A stretch of DNA of 64,000 nucleotides from Propionibacteriales bacterium (GCA_009377795.1 WHTJ01000005.1:36926-100925); one strand, 5' to 3'. Positions 26,467 to 35,536 are shown, numbered from the stretch's first letter. Numbers and translations are program-made. Notes: generated by a model not told the origin, from the sequence alone.

Positions 26467-26523
26467 TGAGTGTGACGTGATCGACGCAACACGCCGGTGT
26501 GTCGGTCGAAAGCGTCACACTCA
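26467..26523. repeat. Family-2 nested palindrome, copy 3
   Basis: Arms TGAGTGTGACG (26467-26477) and CGTCACACTCA (26513-26523) form a perfect 11-bp inverted repeat around ACACGCCGGTGT (26489-26500). The core is shared with the other copies although the arms differ in sequence, which argues for conserved structure. Between the prepilin peptidase gene and aroC. Confidence 0.82.
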
Positions 26524-26558
26524 GCGGGTGTGCTCGCCGGGTCTGAAACACTGTGCGC

Positions 26559-27737
26559 ATGCTGCGTTGGCTGACCGCCGGGGAGTCGCACGGCCCTGCC
26601 CTGGTCGCGATCCTGGAGGGCCTGCCCGCCGGTGTCGAGGTGGTCTCCGATGACGTCGCCCGGGTCCTGGCCCGCCGCCGTCTCGGTTACGGGCGCGGGG
26701 CCCGGATGAGCTTCGAGCAGGACCAGATCGACATCGAGGGCGGCATCCGGCACGGCCGCACGCTCGGCAGCCCGGTCGCGATCCGGGTGGCCAACACCGA
26801 GTGGCCGAAATGGGAGAAGGTGATGGCGGCCGACCCGGTCGACGAGGCCGAGCTGGCCGAGCTCGCGCGCAACGCGCCGCTCACCCGGCCGCGGCCGGGG
26901 CACGCGGACCTGGTCGGGATGCAGAAGTACGCCTTCGACGAGGCCCGGCCGGTGCTCGAGCGCGCATCGGCGCGGGAGACCGCCGCGCGGGTGGCGCTCG
27001 GTGCGGTGGCGGGGAGATTCCTCCAGCAGGCGTGCGGGGTCCGGCTGGTGAGCCATGTGGTCGAGCTGGGCACGGCGCGGGGCCCCGCGGGCGTGGTCCC
27101 CGGACCCGACGACGCGGACCGGCTGGACGAAGACCCCGTGCGCTGCGTCGACCCGGACGCCAGTGCCGCGATGGTCGAGGAGATCGACCGGGCGCACAAG
27201 GACGGCGACACGCTCGGCGGTGTGGTCGAGGTCGTCGTACACGGGCTTCCTCCCGGCCTCGGCAGCCACGTGCATTGGGACCGCCGGCTCGACGGCCGGC
27301 TGGCGGGTGCCCTGATGGGGATCCAGGCGATCAAGGGCGTCGAGGTCGGCGACGGGTTCGAGGTGGCCCGCAGCCGCGGCTCGGTGGCGCACGACGAGAT
27401 CGAGCGCGGGGAGTCCGGGATCCGGCGTGCGTCCGGACGCTCCGGCGGCACCGAGGGCGGGATGAGCACCGGCGAGCTGCTGCGGGTGCGGGCCGCGATG
27501 AAGCCGATCTCGACGGTGCCGCGGGCCCTGCGTACGGTCGACGTCAGCACCGGCGAGGCCGCGATCGCTCACCACCAGCGGTCCGACGTGTGCGCCGTTC
27601 CCGCGGCCGGGGTGGTGGCCGAGGCGATGGTGGCGCTGGTGCTGGCCGACGCCGTACTGGAGAAGTTCGGCGGCGACTCGGTCGAGGAGACCAGGCGCAA
27701 CCACGACGCCTACCTGTCCGCGATGAGGTACCGGTGA
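26559..27737 (+). CDS. aroC: Chorismate synthase
   Basis: 392 residues beginning [19 protein letters not shown]- and EPSP-binding blocks include [24 protein letters not shown] and [13 protein letters not shown]. It makes chorismate from EPSP. No ribosome site is visible before ATG 26559 (GTG 26553 is an alternative), so a leaderless or short-leader transcript is possible. GTGA overlap with aroK. Confidence 0.95.
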   Translation: MLRWLTAGESHGPALVAILEGLPAGVEVVSDDVARVLARRRLGYGRGARMSFEQDQIDIEGGIRHGRTLGSPVAIRVANTEWPKWEKVMAADPVDEAELAELARNAPLTRPRPGHADLVGMQKYAFDEARPVLERASARETAARVALGAVAGRFLQQACGVRLVSHVVELGTARGPAGVVPGPDDADRLDEDPVRCVDPDASAAMVEEIDRAHKDGDTLGGVVEVVVHGLPPGLGSHVHWDRRLDGRLAGALMGIQAIKGVEVGDGFEVARSRGSVAHDEIERGESGIRRASGRSGGTEGGMSTGELLRVRAAMKPISTVPRALRTVDVSTGEAAIAHHQRSDVCAVPAAGVVAEAMVALVLADAVLEKFGGDSVEETRRNHDAYLSAMRYR

Positions 27738-28249
27738 GCGCCGAGTCGCGGCCGCTGCTGGTGCTGGTCGGCCCGCCGGGCACGGGCAAGACGTCGGTGG
27801 GACGGGTGCTCGCCGAGCGCCTCGGCGTGGACCTGCGGGACACCGACGCCGACATCGAAGGCCGGGCCGGCAAGCCGATCTCGGAGATCTTCGTCGACGA
27901 GGGCGAGCCGCATTTCCGGGCCCTCGAACGCAAAGCGGTCGACGACGCGCTCCGGAATCACGAGGGCGTGCTCTCCCTGGGTGGCGGGGCGGTCGTCGAC
28001 CCGGCGACCCGAGAGCTGCTGGGCGACCACCAGGTGGTGTTCCTGTCCGTCGGGCTGTCGGAGGCCGTCCGCCGGGTGGGTCTCGGCGTGTCGCGTCCGC
28101 TGCTGCTCGGCAACGTGCGGGGGCGGCTCAAGGCGTTGATGGACGAGCGCGATCCGCTCTATCGCGAGGTGGCGACGGCCGTCGTCGACACGGACGACCG
28201 TACGCCGGACGAGATCGCGGACGAGGTGACGAAGGTGGCCGGCCTGTGA
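27734..28249 (+). CDS. aroK: Shikimate kinase
   Basis: 171 residues. Walker [12 protein letters not shown], the shikimate-binding DTDADIE, FRALER and LGGGAV, and the lid segment SRPLLL are present. It phosphorylates shikimate. GTGA overlaps at both ends (27734-27737 and 28246-28249) tie it to aroC and aroB. Confidence 0.94.
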   Translation: MSAESRPLLVLVGPPGTGKTSVGRVLAERLGVDLRDTDADIEGRAGKPISEIFVDEGEPHFRALERKAVDDALRNHEGVLSLGGGAVVDPATRELLGDHQVVFLSVGLSEAVRRVGLGVSRPLLLGNVRGRLKALMDERDPLYREVATAVVDTDDRTPDEIADEVTKVAGL

Positions 28250-29355
28250 CCGGAGGTCCGGCGGACGTGCGGCGAGTCGCCGTGCCGACGGCGCGGCCGT
28301 ACGACGTGCTCATCGGCCGCGATCTGCTCGATGAGCTGCCGGCGCTGCTGGGGGACGGCGTGCAACGCGTCGCGGTCGTCTACTCGCCGCCGTTGCGGGC
28401 GACAGCGGAACGGCTCCGCGCCCGGCTGACCGGCGAGGGCTACGAGCCGTACCTCCTCGACGTGCCGGACGCCGAGGACGCCAAGCGGGCCGAAGTGGCC
28501 GCGTCCTGCTGGTCGGCGCTCGGCAGCTCCGGCTTCACCCGGTCCGACGCGGTCGTCGGCCTCGGCGGCGGGGCCACGACCGACCTCGCGGGATTTGTGG
28601 CGGCCACCTGGCTGCGCGGCGTGCGGATCGTCCAGGTGCCCACGACGCTGCTCGGCATGGTCGACGCCGCGGTCGGAGGTAAAACCGGCATCAACACCGC
28701 CGAGGGCAAGAACCTCGTGGGCTCGTTCCACGAGCCGGCCGGCGTGCTCTGTGACCTGGATGCGCTCGAGACCCTGCCGCCGGGGGAGATGGCCGGTGGC
28801 CTGGCCGAGGTCGTCAAGTGCGGCTTCATCTCCGATCCGGGGATCCTCGATCTCGTCGGGTCGGACGCCGAGAAGGCGGCCGACCCGTCCGGTGTGGTCG
28901 TGGGCGAGCTGGTCGAGCGGGCCGTCCGGGTGAAGGCGGGGGTCGTGGCGGGCGACCTGACCGAGCGCACCTCGTCCGGCGGCCGGGTCGGACGCGAGGT
29001 CTTGAACTACGGCCACACCTTCGGCCACGCCATCGAGCGGGTGGAGCGCTACCGGTGGCGCCACGGGTCGGCCGTGGCCGTCGGCATGGTGTACGTCGCC
29101 GCGCTGTCGCGACTCGCCGGCCGCCTGGACGCCGCCACGGCGGACCGGCACCGGGCGGTGCTGGAGCGGATCGGGCTTCCCACGACGTACGCCGGCGGCG
29201 CATGGGATTCGCTGCATTCGGCGATGCGGGTGGACAAGAAGGCACGCGGAGACCGGCTGCGGTTCGTCGTACTCGACGCCCTGGCCGAGCCCGCGATCCT
29301 GGAAGGACCGGACGAGGGGCTGCTCGAGGCGGCGTACGCCGAGGTCGCCCGCTGA
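28246..29355 (+). CDS. aroB: 3-dehydroquinate synthase
   Basis: 369 residues. NAD-binding [18 protein letters not shown], the [19 protein letters not shown] active-site block and zinc ligands in [17 protein letters not shown] and WRHGSAVA. It converts DAHP to dehydroquinate. The cluster has no type II dehydroquinase gene after aroB, so that step is encoded elsewhere. Confidence 0.95.
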   Translation: MTGGPADVRRVAVPTARPYDVLIGRDLLDELPALLGDGVQRVAVVYSPPLRATAERLRARLTGEGYEPYLLDVPDAEDAKRAEVAASCWSALGSSGFTRSDAVVGLGGGATTDLAGFVAATWLRGVRIVQVPTTLLGMVDAAVGGKTGINTAEGKNLVGSFHEPAGVLCDLDALETLPPGEMAGGLAEVVKCGFISDPGILDLVGSDAEKAADPSGVVVGELVERAVRVKAGVVAGDLTERTSSGGRVGREVLNYGHTFGHAIERVERYRWRHGSAVAVGMVYVAALSRLAGRLDAATADRHRAVLERIGLPTTYAGGAWDSLHSAMRVDKKARGDRLRFVVLDALAEPAILEGPDEGLLEAAYAEVAR

Positions 29356-29362
29356 CGGTTCG

Positions 29363-29425
29363 CGCCGAGTGGCCCCTTCTGCGCGGGACGCGCCGGTGTC
29401 GGCGTGCAGGAGGGGACACTCGGCG
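29363..29425. repeat. Family-2 nested palindrome, copy 4
   Basis: Arms CGCCGAGTG (29363-29371) and CACTCGGCG (29417-29425) pair perfectly; GCCCC/GGGG extends the stem past a bulge. The centre GACGCGCCGGTGTC (29387-29400) is identical to copy 1. Between aroB and efp, ending 15 bp before the efp -10. Confidence 0.85.
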
Positions 29426-29440
29426 TGTGGTGGCGGCGGC

Positions 29441-29446
29441 TAGACT
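29441..29446 (+). promoter_or_regulatory. Candidate -10 box of the efp-nusB unit
   Basis: TAGACT, 66 bp before ATG 29513. The right arm of family-2 copy 4 covers the -35 position, with nearly the same offset as at 17988. Confidence 0.4.
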
Positions 29447-29512
29447 GTGCAGTCGTGCCGAGGGCGACCATCCGCCCGCGCTACTCATCCGACGGAAAGA
29501 CGATCTAGACGT

Positions 29513-30076
29513 ATGGCCACGACCAACGACCTGAAGAACGGCACGGTGCTCAACCTCGACGGGCAGCTCTGGACCGTGCTGTGGTTCCAGCACCACAAGC
29601 CCGGCAAGGGCGGCGCCGTGGTGCGCACCAAGCTGAAGAACGTGATGTCGGGCAAGATCGTCGACAAGACGTTCAACGCCGACGTGAAGGTCGACACGGC
29701 CAACGTCGACAAGCGGCAGATGAGCTACTTGTACAACGACGGCCAGTCCTACGTGTTCATGGACACCCAGACGTACGACCAGATCCACGTGGACCCGGAC
29801 ACCGTCGGGGAGGCCTCCCACTTCATGCTGGAGAACCAGGAGGCCACCGTCGCGATGCACGAAGGCACCCCGCTCTACATCGAGCTCCCGGCTTCGGTCG
29901 AGCTGTCCATCGAGTACACCGAGCCCGGCCTGCAGGGCGACCGGTCGTCCGGAGGAACCAAACCGGCCAAGCTGGAGACCGGTTACGACATCGACGTGCC
30001 GCTGTTCATCACCAACGGCGAGAAGGTCAAGGTGGACACCCGCGACGGCAGCTACCTGGGCCGCGTGAGCAGCTGA
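29513..30076 (+). CDS. efp: Translation elongation factor P
   Basis: 187 residues, three beta-barrel domains; ends [28 protein letters not shown]. The tip loop reads HKPGKGGA; the lysine is kept, but the usual actinobacterial PGKGP has Gly in place of the last Pro. EF-P relieves ribosome stalling at polyproline. No EpmA/B-type modification genes are near. ATG 29513 starts the conserved [10 protein letters not shown]. Confidence 0.95.
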   Translation: MATTNDLKNGTVLNLDGQLWTVLWFQHHKPGKGGAVVRTKLKNVMSGKIVDKTFNADVKVDTANVDKRQMSYLYNDGQSYVFMDTQTYDQIHVDPDTVGEASHFMLENQEATVAMHEGTPLYIELPASVELSIEYTEPGLQGDRSSGGTKPAKLETGYDIDVPLFITNGEKVKVDTRDGSYLGRVSS

Positions 30077-30078
30077 AC

Positions 30079-30513
30079 GTGGCGGCTCGCACGAAGGCCC
30101 GCAGGCGCGCCGTGGAGGTGCTGTTCGAGAGCGAGCTCCGCGGGCTGCCGGCCGGGCGCACCCTGGAGGTACGCCGCGACGACCCACAGCGCCCGATGAA
30201 CGCGTACGCCGTCTCGCTGGTCGAGGGCGTGGTCGCGCATCAGGCCCGGATCGACGAGCTGATCTCTACGTACGCCGTCGGATGGTCGCTCGACCGGATG
30301 CCCGCGGTGGACCGGAACCTGCTGCGGATCGGCGTGTTCGAGCTGCTGTGGGTGGACGACGTACCCGACGGTGTCGTCCTGAGCGAGGCGGTGGGCCTGG
30401 CCAGGGAGCTTTCCACCGACGAGTCACCGGGATTCGTCAACGGCCTGCTCGCCCGGCTGGCCGAGGAGAAACCGCACCTGGTGGTCGACCCCCCGAGTCG
30501 CGAGGCACGCTGA
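30079..30513 (+). CDS. nusB: Transcription antitermination protein NusB
   Basis: 144 residues, all-helical RNA-binding protein; RTKARRRAVEVLFESELR and the C-terminal DESPGFVNGLLARLAEE are characteristic. It works with NusE in rRNA antitermination. GTG start 2 bp after efp, so co-transcribed. Normally pyrR follows in actinobacteria; here a betaine transporter and bldD lie between. Confidence 0.93.
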   Translation: MAARTKARRRAVEVLFESELRGLPAGRTLEVRRDDPQRPMNAYAVSLVEGVVAHQARIDELISTYAVGWSLDRMPAVDRNLLRIGVFELLWVDDVPDGVVLSEAVGLARELSTDESPGFVNGLLARLAEEKPHLVVDPPSREAR

Positions 30514-30561
30514 TCCTAGGTCTTGCGGCACCCGGATCGCCGACCCGACCATTCGCCCAGG

Positions 30562-30596
30562 CGTGCGGGGTGGTTCGTCGCCTGCCATCCCGCACG
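30562..30596. terminator. Bidirectional hairpin between nusB and the betaine transporter operon
   Basis: CGTGCGGGGTGG (30562-30573) and CCATCCCGCACG (30585-30596) form a 12-bp stem with one mismatch and an 11-nt loop, in the gap between two convergent genes. No U-tract, as usual for high-GC actinobacteria. Confidence 0.6.
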
Positions 30597-30597
30597 G

Positions 30598-31539
30598 TCA
30601 GCCGATGAGATCGTTCTCTTCGAGGAAGGCACGGGCGACGTCCTCGGGATCCTCATTGTCGACGTCCACCTGGACGTTGAGCGCGGTTAGCGTCTCGGTG
30701 TCCAGCACCGCGGCGATCTCGTTGAAGATCTCTTCGATCTCGGGGTTTTCGTCCAGGGCCTCCTCGCGGACGGTCATCGCGATGTTGTACTTCACGAACA
30801 CTTCCTGGTCATCCTCGATGACCACCAGGTCGTTGCCTTGGATCCGGCCGTCGGTCTCGAACACCTCGCCGAAGTTGCAGGGGTCTCGCTCGGGGACCCT
30901 GGCGTAGACGACCTCCAGCTCCATCTCTTCTTCCTCGCTTTGTGGCAGGTCGAAGCCGTAACCCTCTTCAATCCCCGGCCAGCCGTCCGGGCGGTCCAGG
31001 AACTCCGCGGCCGCGCACAGCGACGCATCATCCGGGTTGCTGCCGGCCAGCTCGGCGTAGTCCGACAAGGTCTCGACTCCGAACTCGGCCACGGTGTCCT
31101 GGTGCGCCGCGATCGCGTATCCGTTGCTCGCGTCGGCGGGTTCCAACCACACGATGCCGTTCCCGGCGTCCTCCTCGCGGACCGCCTGGGCCAGCTCTTC
31201 AGGACTCCTGGGGGCCTCGGCGGCCTCGTGGCCGAGAATTTCGTTCCAGCCGGTGCCCGTGTACTCCCAGTACAGGTCGATGTCTCCGGACTCCAGCGCA
31301 TTGCGAACGGTCGACGTTCCCCGGATCTCGGTCTCGTCCCGCACGTTGTACCCGGCGTCCTCGAGGGCCAGAATGGCGATCTGCCCGAGCAGCAACTGCT
31401 CGTTGAACTCCTTGGAGCCCACCGTCACGGTGCCGCCCCCGCCGCCATCACCGCCGCCATCACCGCAGGCGGTGATGGCGAGTGACATGCAGGTGAGCAA
31501 GCCTATCGCCGGGATGGTTCTGGTCTTCATGCCCCGCAT
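30598..31539 (-). CDS. opuCC: Quaternary-amine (glycine betaine/choline) ABC transporter substrate-binding lipoprotein
   Basis: 313 residues, OpuAC family. Lipoprotein signal with Cys in LAITACGDGGG, a Gly-rich linker, then VGSKEFNEQLLLG and DLYWEYTGTGWNEIL, hallmark blocks of OpuCC/ProX-type binding proteins whose aromatic cage holds trimethylammonium groups. Start ATG 31539 has AAGGAG 8 nt upstream. Last gene of the minus-strand operon. Confidence 0.88.
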   Translation of the reverse strand: MRGMKTRTIPAIGLLTCMSLAITACGDGGGDGGGGGTVTVGSKEFNEQLLLGQIAILALEDAGYNVRDETEIRGTSTVRNALESGDIDLYWEYTGTGWNEILGHEAAEAPRSPEELAQAVREEDAGNGIVWLEPADASNGYAIAAHQDTVAEFGVETLSDYAELAGSNPDDASLCAAAEFLDRPDGWPGIEEGYGFDLPQSEEEEMELEVVYARVPERDPCNFGEVFETDGRIQGNDLVVIEDDQEVFVKYNIAMTVREEALDENPEIEEIFNEIAAVLDTETLTALNVQVDVDNEDPEDVARAFLEENDLIG

Positions 31540-31573
31540 GATGGTCTCTCCTTCGTGATGGTGTTCTCGGTCA

Positions 31574-32377
31574 TCACAGTCCCCTCGGCCGGAGCAGGTC
31601 CTCAGCGATACCGGCGACGTAGTCGACCGCGAGGGCCAGCACGGCGGTGAGGACGGCGCCGACGAGTGTGACGACCGCACGGTTGGCGCTGATGCCGGCA
31701 TTGATGATGCCGCCCAGGCCCCCGGCGCCGACCAGCGCGGCAAGGGCGGCCGTACCGACATTGATCACCAGCGCGGTGCGGACTCCGGCCATGATGATCG
31801 GGACTGCGAGCGGCAGCTCGATGCGTATGAGGACAGCGATCTTGGTCATGCCCATGCCACGCGCGGACTCGATCACCGCGGGGTCCACCTGCTGCAACCC
31901 GACCATCGTGTTGCGCAGCACGACAATGGTCGTGTAGAGCACGAGCGCGGCGATCGCCGGCAAGAAGCCGACGTTCCAGACTTCAGCGAAAAGGAAGAGC
32001 ACGCCGGCTGAAGGCACTGCGGCACCGATGCTGAAGATCACGACGGTCGGCCGCGTGATGCGACCGAGAGCAGGGCGGGTCAGTAGGACGCCGAGCGGAA
32101 TGGCGATGATGAGCACCAGCAGTGTCGAGAGCGCGGTGAGCTCGATATGCTTGATGACATCGGAGATGATGGTGTCCCTGTTGAGCCGAGCCGACTCGCG
32201 CTCCTCCAGCTCCTGGTTGCTCACCCAGAGATAGAGCACGAGCAGCACCGCGGCGAGCAGCACCGGCATGAAGAGGTAGCCAGAGAGCGTGCGGCCGCCG
32301 GTCGCCCGGGATGGGATGGTCTCCTGAGCCGCACCGGTGTCCAGTTCGGCTATGGCCCGGTCTTCGGTGACGGTCAT
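31574..32377 (-). CDS. Quaternary-amine ABC transporter permease
   Basis: 267 residues. A first membrane helix (FMPVLLAAVLLVLYLWV) precedes the binding-protein-dependent permease domain, with the EAA loop DPAVIESARGMGMTKI. It pairs with the other permease of the operon (OpuCB/OpuCD-like). Its ATG overlaps the ATPase stop at 32374-32377. Confidence 0.87.
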   Translation of the reverse strand: MTVTEDRAIAELDTGAAQETIPSRATGGRTLSGYLFMPVLLAAVLLVLYLWVSNQELEERESARLNRDTIISDVIKHIELTALSTLLVLIIAIPLGVLLTRPALGRITRPTVVIFSIGAAVPSAGVLFLFAEVWNVGFLPAIAALVLYTTIVVLRNTMVGLQQVDPAVIESARGMGMTKIAVLIRIELPLAVPIIMAGVRTALVINVGTAALAALVGAGGLGGIINAGISANRAVVTLVGAVLTAVLALAVDYVAGIAEDLLRPRGL

Positions 32378-33585
32378 GGCTGTTCGACCACTTCCTCGTC
32401 CGCAAGCTGAGCGCGTAGCCTGGCCCGCTCGGCGTGACGCATTCCGCGAACCGCCTCGTTGATCGTCTCGATGTCGACCGTTCCGATGAACGCACCGTCC
32501 GAGTCGACGACGATCGCGCACGCGTAGCGCGCGGTCAGCATCTCGTTGAGCGCGTCGGACAGCGTTGCGAGCGGCTGGACGATGGCGTCGGCGGGCAGCC
32601 CCATCTCGGACAACGGTCGCTCGTCGGAGCGGCCGAGATGCTCGGCGGCGAGCCAGCGCCGGGGGCGTCGCTGTTCGTCGAGGACCAGCGCGCATCCCTT
32701 GTCACTCTCCTGGATGGCCCGCCGCACCTCGTCGTGTGAGGTGTCGTCGGTGACCGTCGGCCAGTCGTGCAGCTCGATATCCCGGACTCTGCTCAGGCCG
32801 CACCGCTTCAGTGAGGCGCCACGCCCAATGAAGTCGGCGACATAGTCGTCGGCCGGGTTGACCAGAATCCGCTCCGGGGTATCGAACTGGGCGATCTCGG
32901 ACTGGTCGCGCAGGATGGCGATCCGGTCGCCCATCTTGATCGCCTCGTCGATGTCGTGCGTGACGAAGATGATGGTCTTCTTGATCTCGGCCTGCAGCCG
33001 GAGGAACTCGTTCTGCAGCCGGTCCCGCGTGATCGGGTCGATGGCGCCGAACGGCTCGTCCATGAGCATGACGTCAGGGTCCGCGCTCATGGCACGGGCG
33101 ACGCCGATCCGCTGCCGCTGACCGCCGGACAGCTCCTTGGGGTAGCGGCCACGGTAGACGTCGGGGTCCATGTTGACGGTCTCCAGCAGCTCGTCGACCC
33201 GGTTGTCGACGCGCTGCTTGTCCCAGCCGAGCATCCTGGGCACGGTCGCGATGTTCTCCGCGATCGTCATGTGCGGAAACAGCCCGATCTGCTGGATGAC
33301 GTAGCCGATCCTCCGCCGCAGCCGGTCGGGATTGACAGTGGTGACGTCCTCGCCGTCGAGGATGATCTTCCCCGACGTCGGTTCGATCAGCCGGTTGATC
33401 AGCTTCATCGTCGTGGTCTTGCCGCAACCGGACGGTCCCACGAAGACGACGATCTCGCCCTTGGGTATCTCCATCGAGAGCCGGTCGACGGCTGGTTCGC
33501 GTTCGCCGGGGAATACCTTGACGAGCTCTTGAAGCTCGATCATGGTCTGGCTGTTTGTGGTGTCCATGTCGGCGGTGGTGGTCAT
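32374..33585 (-). CDS. opuCA: Quaternary-amine ABC transporter ATP-binding protein with CBS domains
   Basis: 403 residues. Walker A GPSGCGKTT, Q-loop QQIGLFPHM, signature LSGGQRQRIG, Walker B VMLMDEPFGAIDP and H-loop VTHDIDEA, followed by about 130 residues containing tandem CBS domains (VLDEQRRPRRWL; VVDSDGAFIGTVDIE). In OpuA-type importers the CBS pair senses ionic strength or c-di-AMP. ATGA overlaps at both ends show a tightly coupled operon. Confidence 0.9.
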   Translation of the reverse strand: MTTTADMDTTNSQTMIELQELVKVFPGEREPAVDRLSMEIPKGEIVVFVGPSGCGKTTTMKLINRLIEPTSGKIILDGEDVTTVNPDRLRRRIGYVIQQIGLFPHMTIAENIATVPRMLGWDKQRVDNRVDELLETVNMDPDVYRGRYPKELSGGQRQRIGVARAMSADPDVMLMDEPFGAIDPITRDRLQNEFLRLQAEIKKTIIFVTHDIDEAIKMGDRIAILRDQSEIAQFDTPERILVNPADDYVADFIGRGASLKRCGLSRVRDIELHDWPTVTDDTSHDEVRRAIQESDKGCALVLDEQRRPRRWLAAEHLGRSDERPLSEMGLPADAIVQPLATLSDALNEMLTARYACAIVVDSDGAFIGTVDIETINEAVRGMRHAERARLRAQLADEEVVEQP

Positions 33586-34274
33586 CGCAGGCCTCGCGAG
33601 GTCGTGAGACGGGTGATCAGGAGGTACAGCAGGTCGAACAGGATGGCGAGGACGAGAACGCCCAGCATGCCGCTGAGGATCATCGGGATCGCCACGTCGG
33701 TTCCCAGCCTGGAGAGGCCGCCGAATATCTCGGCGCCGAGACCGGGGCCGTTGATGTAGGCGCCGATGGCCGCTATACCGAGCAGGATCAGGGTGGACAC
33801 CCGCATGCCGGTCAAGATCACCGGCCAGGCGAGGGGAATCTCGATCCGCAGCAGCTGTTGGGTCCGGCCCATACCCATCCCCTGAGCTGCCTCCACGATG
33901 GCAGGGTCCACCTCGCGTAGCCCGACGATGGTGTTCCGCACGATCGGCAGCAGGCCGTAGATGACGAGCGCAAGCAGAACGTTGAGATTCAAATCCAGCA
34001 TCCATTGCCCGACGAAGAACTCCAGGTTCAGCGGCCGCAGGCCGAACCAGGTGACGAAGAGCCCGAACAGCGCCATGGACGGGATGGTCAGGAAGGTGCT
34101 GGTGATGGCCAGCGCCAGGTCCCGAGGGCGCTCGGTGCGGTAGGTCAGGACCCCGATCGCCACACCGATCACCGTCGCGAAAGCGACCGCGGCCGCCACG
34201 ATCACGATGTGTTGGGCCGTCAGTTCGAGCAGGTCCTCCCGCTCTTCCTGGAGATACTCGAGGAACTCTCCCAT
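33582..34274 (-). CDS. Quaternary-amine ABC transporter permease
   Basis: 230 residues, first gene of the operon. About six membrane helices and the EAA loop EVDPAIVEAAQGMGMGRTQQ. ATG 34274 follows GGAGGGAAG. Together with the other three proteins it should import betaine-like osmolytes for turgor. Confidence 0.87.
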   Translation of the reverse strand: MGEFLEYLQEEREDLLELTAQHIVIVAAAVAFATVIGVAIGVLTYRTERPRDLALAITSTFLTIPSMALFGLFVTWFGLRPLNLEFFVGQWMLDLNLNVLLALVIYGLLPIVRNTIVGLREVDPAIVEAAQGMGMGRTQQLLRIEIPLAWPVILTGMRVSTLILLGIAAIGAYINGPGLGAEIFGGLSRLGTDVAIPMILSGMLGVLVLAILFDLLYLLITRLTTSRGLR

Positions 34275-34709
34275 CACCACTTCCCTCCGGCTGAACGCGA
34301 TCAGGATGCCTCGGAGGGTTTCCTGACGCACCCACGGTCGCAGGCAGGCGTTCGCCGTGCATCGTGGTCCGACTCTGGCACCAGCGAGACTCTCTGCACA
34401 AGCCATGGCGCGTATCAGAACGGCTTCAACCGGGACGTCGGCATCGCGCCGAGCGCACTTCGACGAAGGGCTGGTGACGAATCCGGCGGCTGACGATTGG
34501 CCCCACGCCCACGGCGTGCGTGCATTCCCGAACGCCGATGGGTGGATGCTCCTCGGGGCGGAGAACGAACGCGCGACGCAACGTACGCGCGAGGACGGCC
34601 CACGGCCGACGAAGGCGGTGCGTCGCGTAGACACCCGCACGCCGACAGGAGCGCCTGCCGAGGGCCCCGCAGCGGGACGGCGGATCGGCAGAGCGCCCTG
34701 ATCAGGCGG
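34275..34709. other. 435-bp gap between the betaine operon and bldD; nothing recognised
   Basis: It must contain the betaine-operon promoter (minus strand) and the 3' end of bldD, but I see no clear -35/-10 pair, strong hairpin or convincing small gene. Open frames on the plus strand here lack ribosome sites and recognisable protein features. Confidence 0.5.
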
Positions 34710-35222
34710 TTAGCGGCCGGTCTCGACCTCGTGCTCGGTGTGCTCGACCGCCTCCGCGTTCAGCACGCCCCAGCCGACGAACCGCTGAGTGAGCACGCTG
34801 GGCGCTTCGTCGTACAACACGGCAAGCGTGCGCAGGTCGTCCTGGCGGAGGGTCAGCACCCGGCCGTTGTAGTCGCCGCGCTGTGCCTGGATCGTCGCGG
34901 CGTACCGCGCGAGCAGCGAGGAGTCCTCGATCTCGAGCTCGGCGAGGCGCTCCAGGTTGAGCACCAGCGGCGGCGGCTGCTCGGTCGCGGCGCTGATCGG
35001 GACCGAGCCAGGCAGCAGCTCGTGCATGGGGATGCCATAGAACTCGGCCAGCTCGGACAGACGCTGCACGGTCACGGCACGGTCGCCACGCTCGTACGAG
35101 CCGACCACGACGGCCTTCCAGCGGCCCTGAGACTTCTTCTCCACGCCATGCAAGGACAGGCCCTGCTGTTGCCGGATGGCCCGGAGCCGGGCCCCGAGTT
35201 CCTTGGCGTATTCGTGCGACAT
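34710..35222 (-). CDS. bldD: Developmental regulator BldD
   Basis: 170 residues. N-terminal XRE-type helix-turn-helix (about 8-68) and C-terminal domain with both c-di-GMP-binding signatures, RGD at 115-117 and RQDD at 126-129, with the 8-residue spacing of the Streptomyces protein. There BldD dimerises on tetrameric c-di-GMP and represses sporulation genes. Here it implies that c-di-GMP controls development or morphology. A BldD-box-like site lies in its own promoter. Confidence 0.95.
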   Translation of the reverse strand: MSHEYAKELGARLRAIRQQQGLSLHGVEKKSQGRWKAVVVGSYERGDRAVTVQRLSELAEFYGIPMHELLPGSVPISAATEQPPPLVLNLERLAELEIEDSSLLARYAATIQAQRGDYNGRVLTLRQDDLRTLAVLYDEAPSVLTQRFVGWGVLNAEAVEHTEHEVETGR

Positions 35223-35264
35223 TCTCTCCACTCCCGCCCGACTGGCAGTTGCCAGCACCATGAT

Positions 35265-35287
35265 TGTCAATTGTAACTGAGGGTGAC
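35265..35287 (-). promoter_or_regulatory. bldD promoter with BldD-box-like operator
   Basis: TTGACA on the minus strand (35270-35265) is preceded by GTAACTGAGGGTGAC (35273-35287, plus strand), which fits the BldD consensus nTnACnC(A/T)GnGTnAn at all but one fixed position. It suggests negative autoregulation as known in Streptomyces. The -10 is not clear. Confidence 0.5.
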
Positions 35288-35439
35288 CACAGTACCAGGT
35301 TGTGACGGCTTGTCCATCGAAACGTCCGATACTTAGTGTGACACCTGAATCCAACCGGTATCGGTGGTGCGGCGAAATGGCCGAGTGGTCAGCGCACCTC
35401 ACCCGCCCTCGCGGCCGGGCCGAAACCGCGGATCCGGGG

Positions 35440-35456
35440 CGGGCGCCAGGCGCCCG
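35440..35456. other. GC hairpin in the bldD-pyrR gap
   Basis: CGGGCGCC-A-GGCGCCCG is an 8-bp perfect inverted repeat around one base. It lies between the divergent bldD and pyrR promoters. Operator or transcription barrier; unresolved. Confidence 0.35.
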
Positions 35457-35514
35457 GACCGGTGCGCCGGGCGCGCCGCGGGGAGGCGTCCCGGAGCCAC
35501 CGCACGGGCACTGC

Positions 35515-35520
35515 TAGGCT
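35515..35520 (+). promoter_or_regulatory. Predicted -10 of the pyr operon
   Basis: TAGGCT fits TANNNT and would start transcription near 35527, giving a leader of about 54 nt that holds the PyrR hairpin. No good -35 is visible. Confidence 0.5.
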
Positions 35521-35536
35521 CGGCGCCGACAGACAT

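Noticed and set aside
34357..34701. Small ORFs in the gap before bldD
   Set aside because: No ribosome site, no hydrophobic or motif pattern, several overlapping frames equally open.
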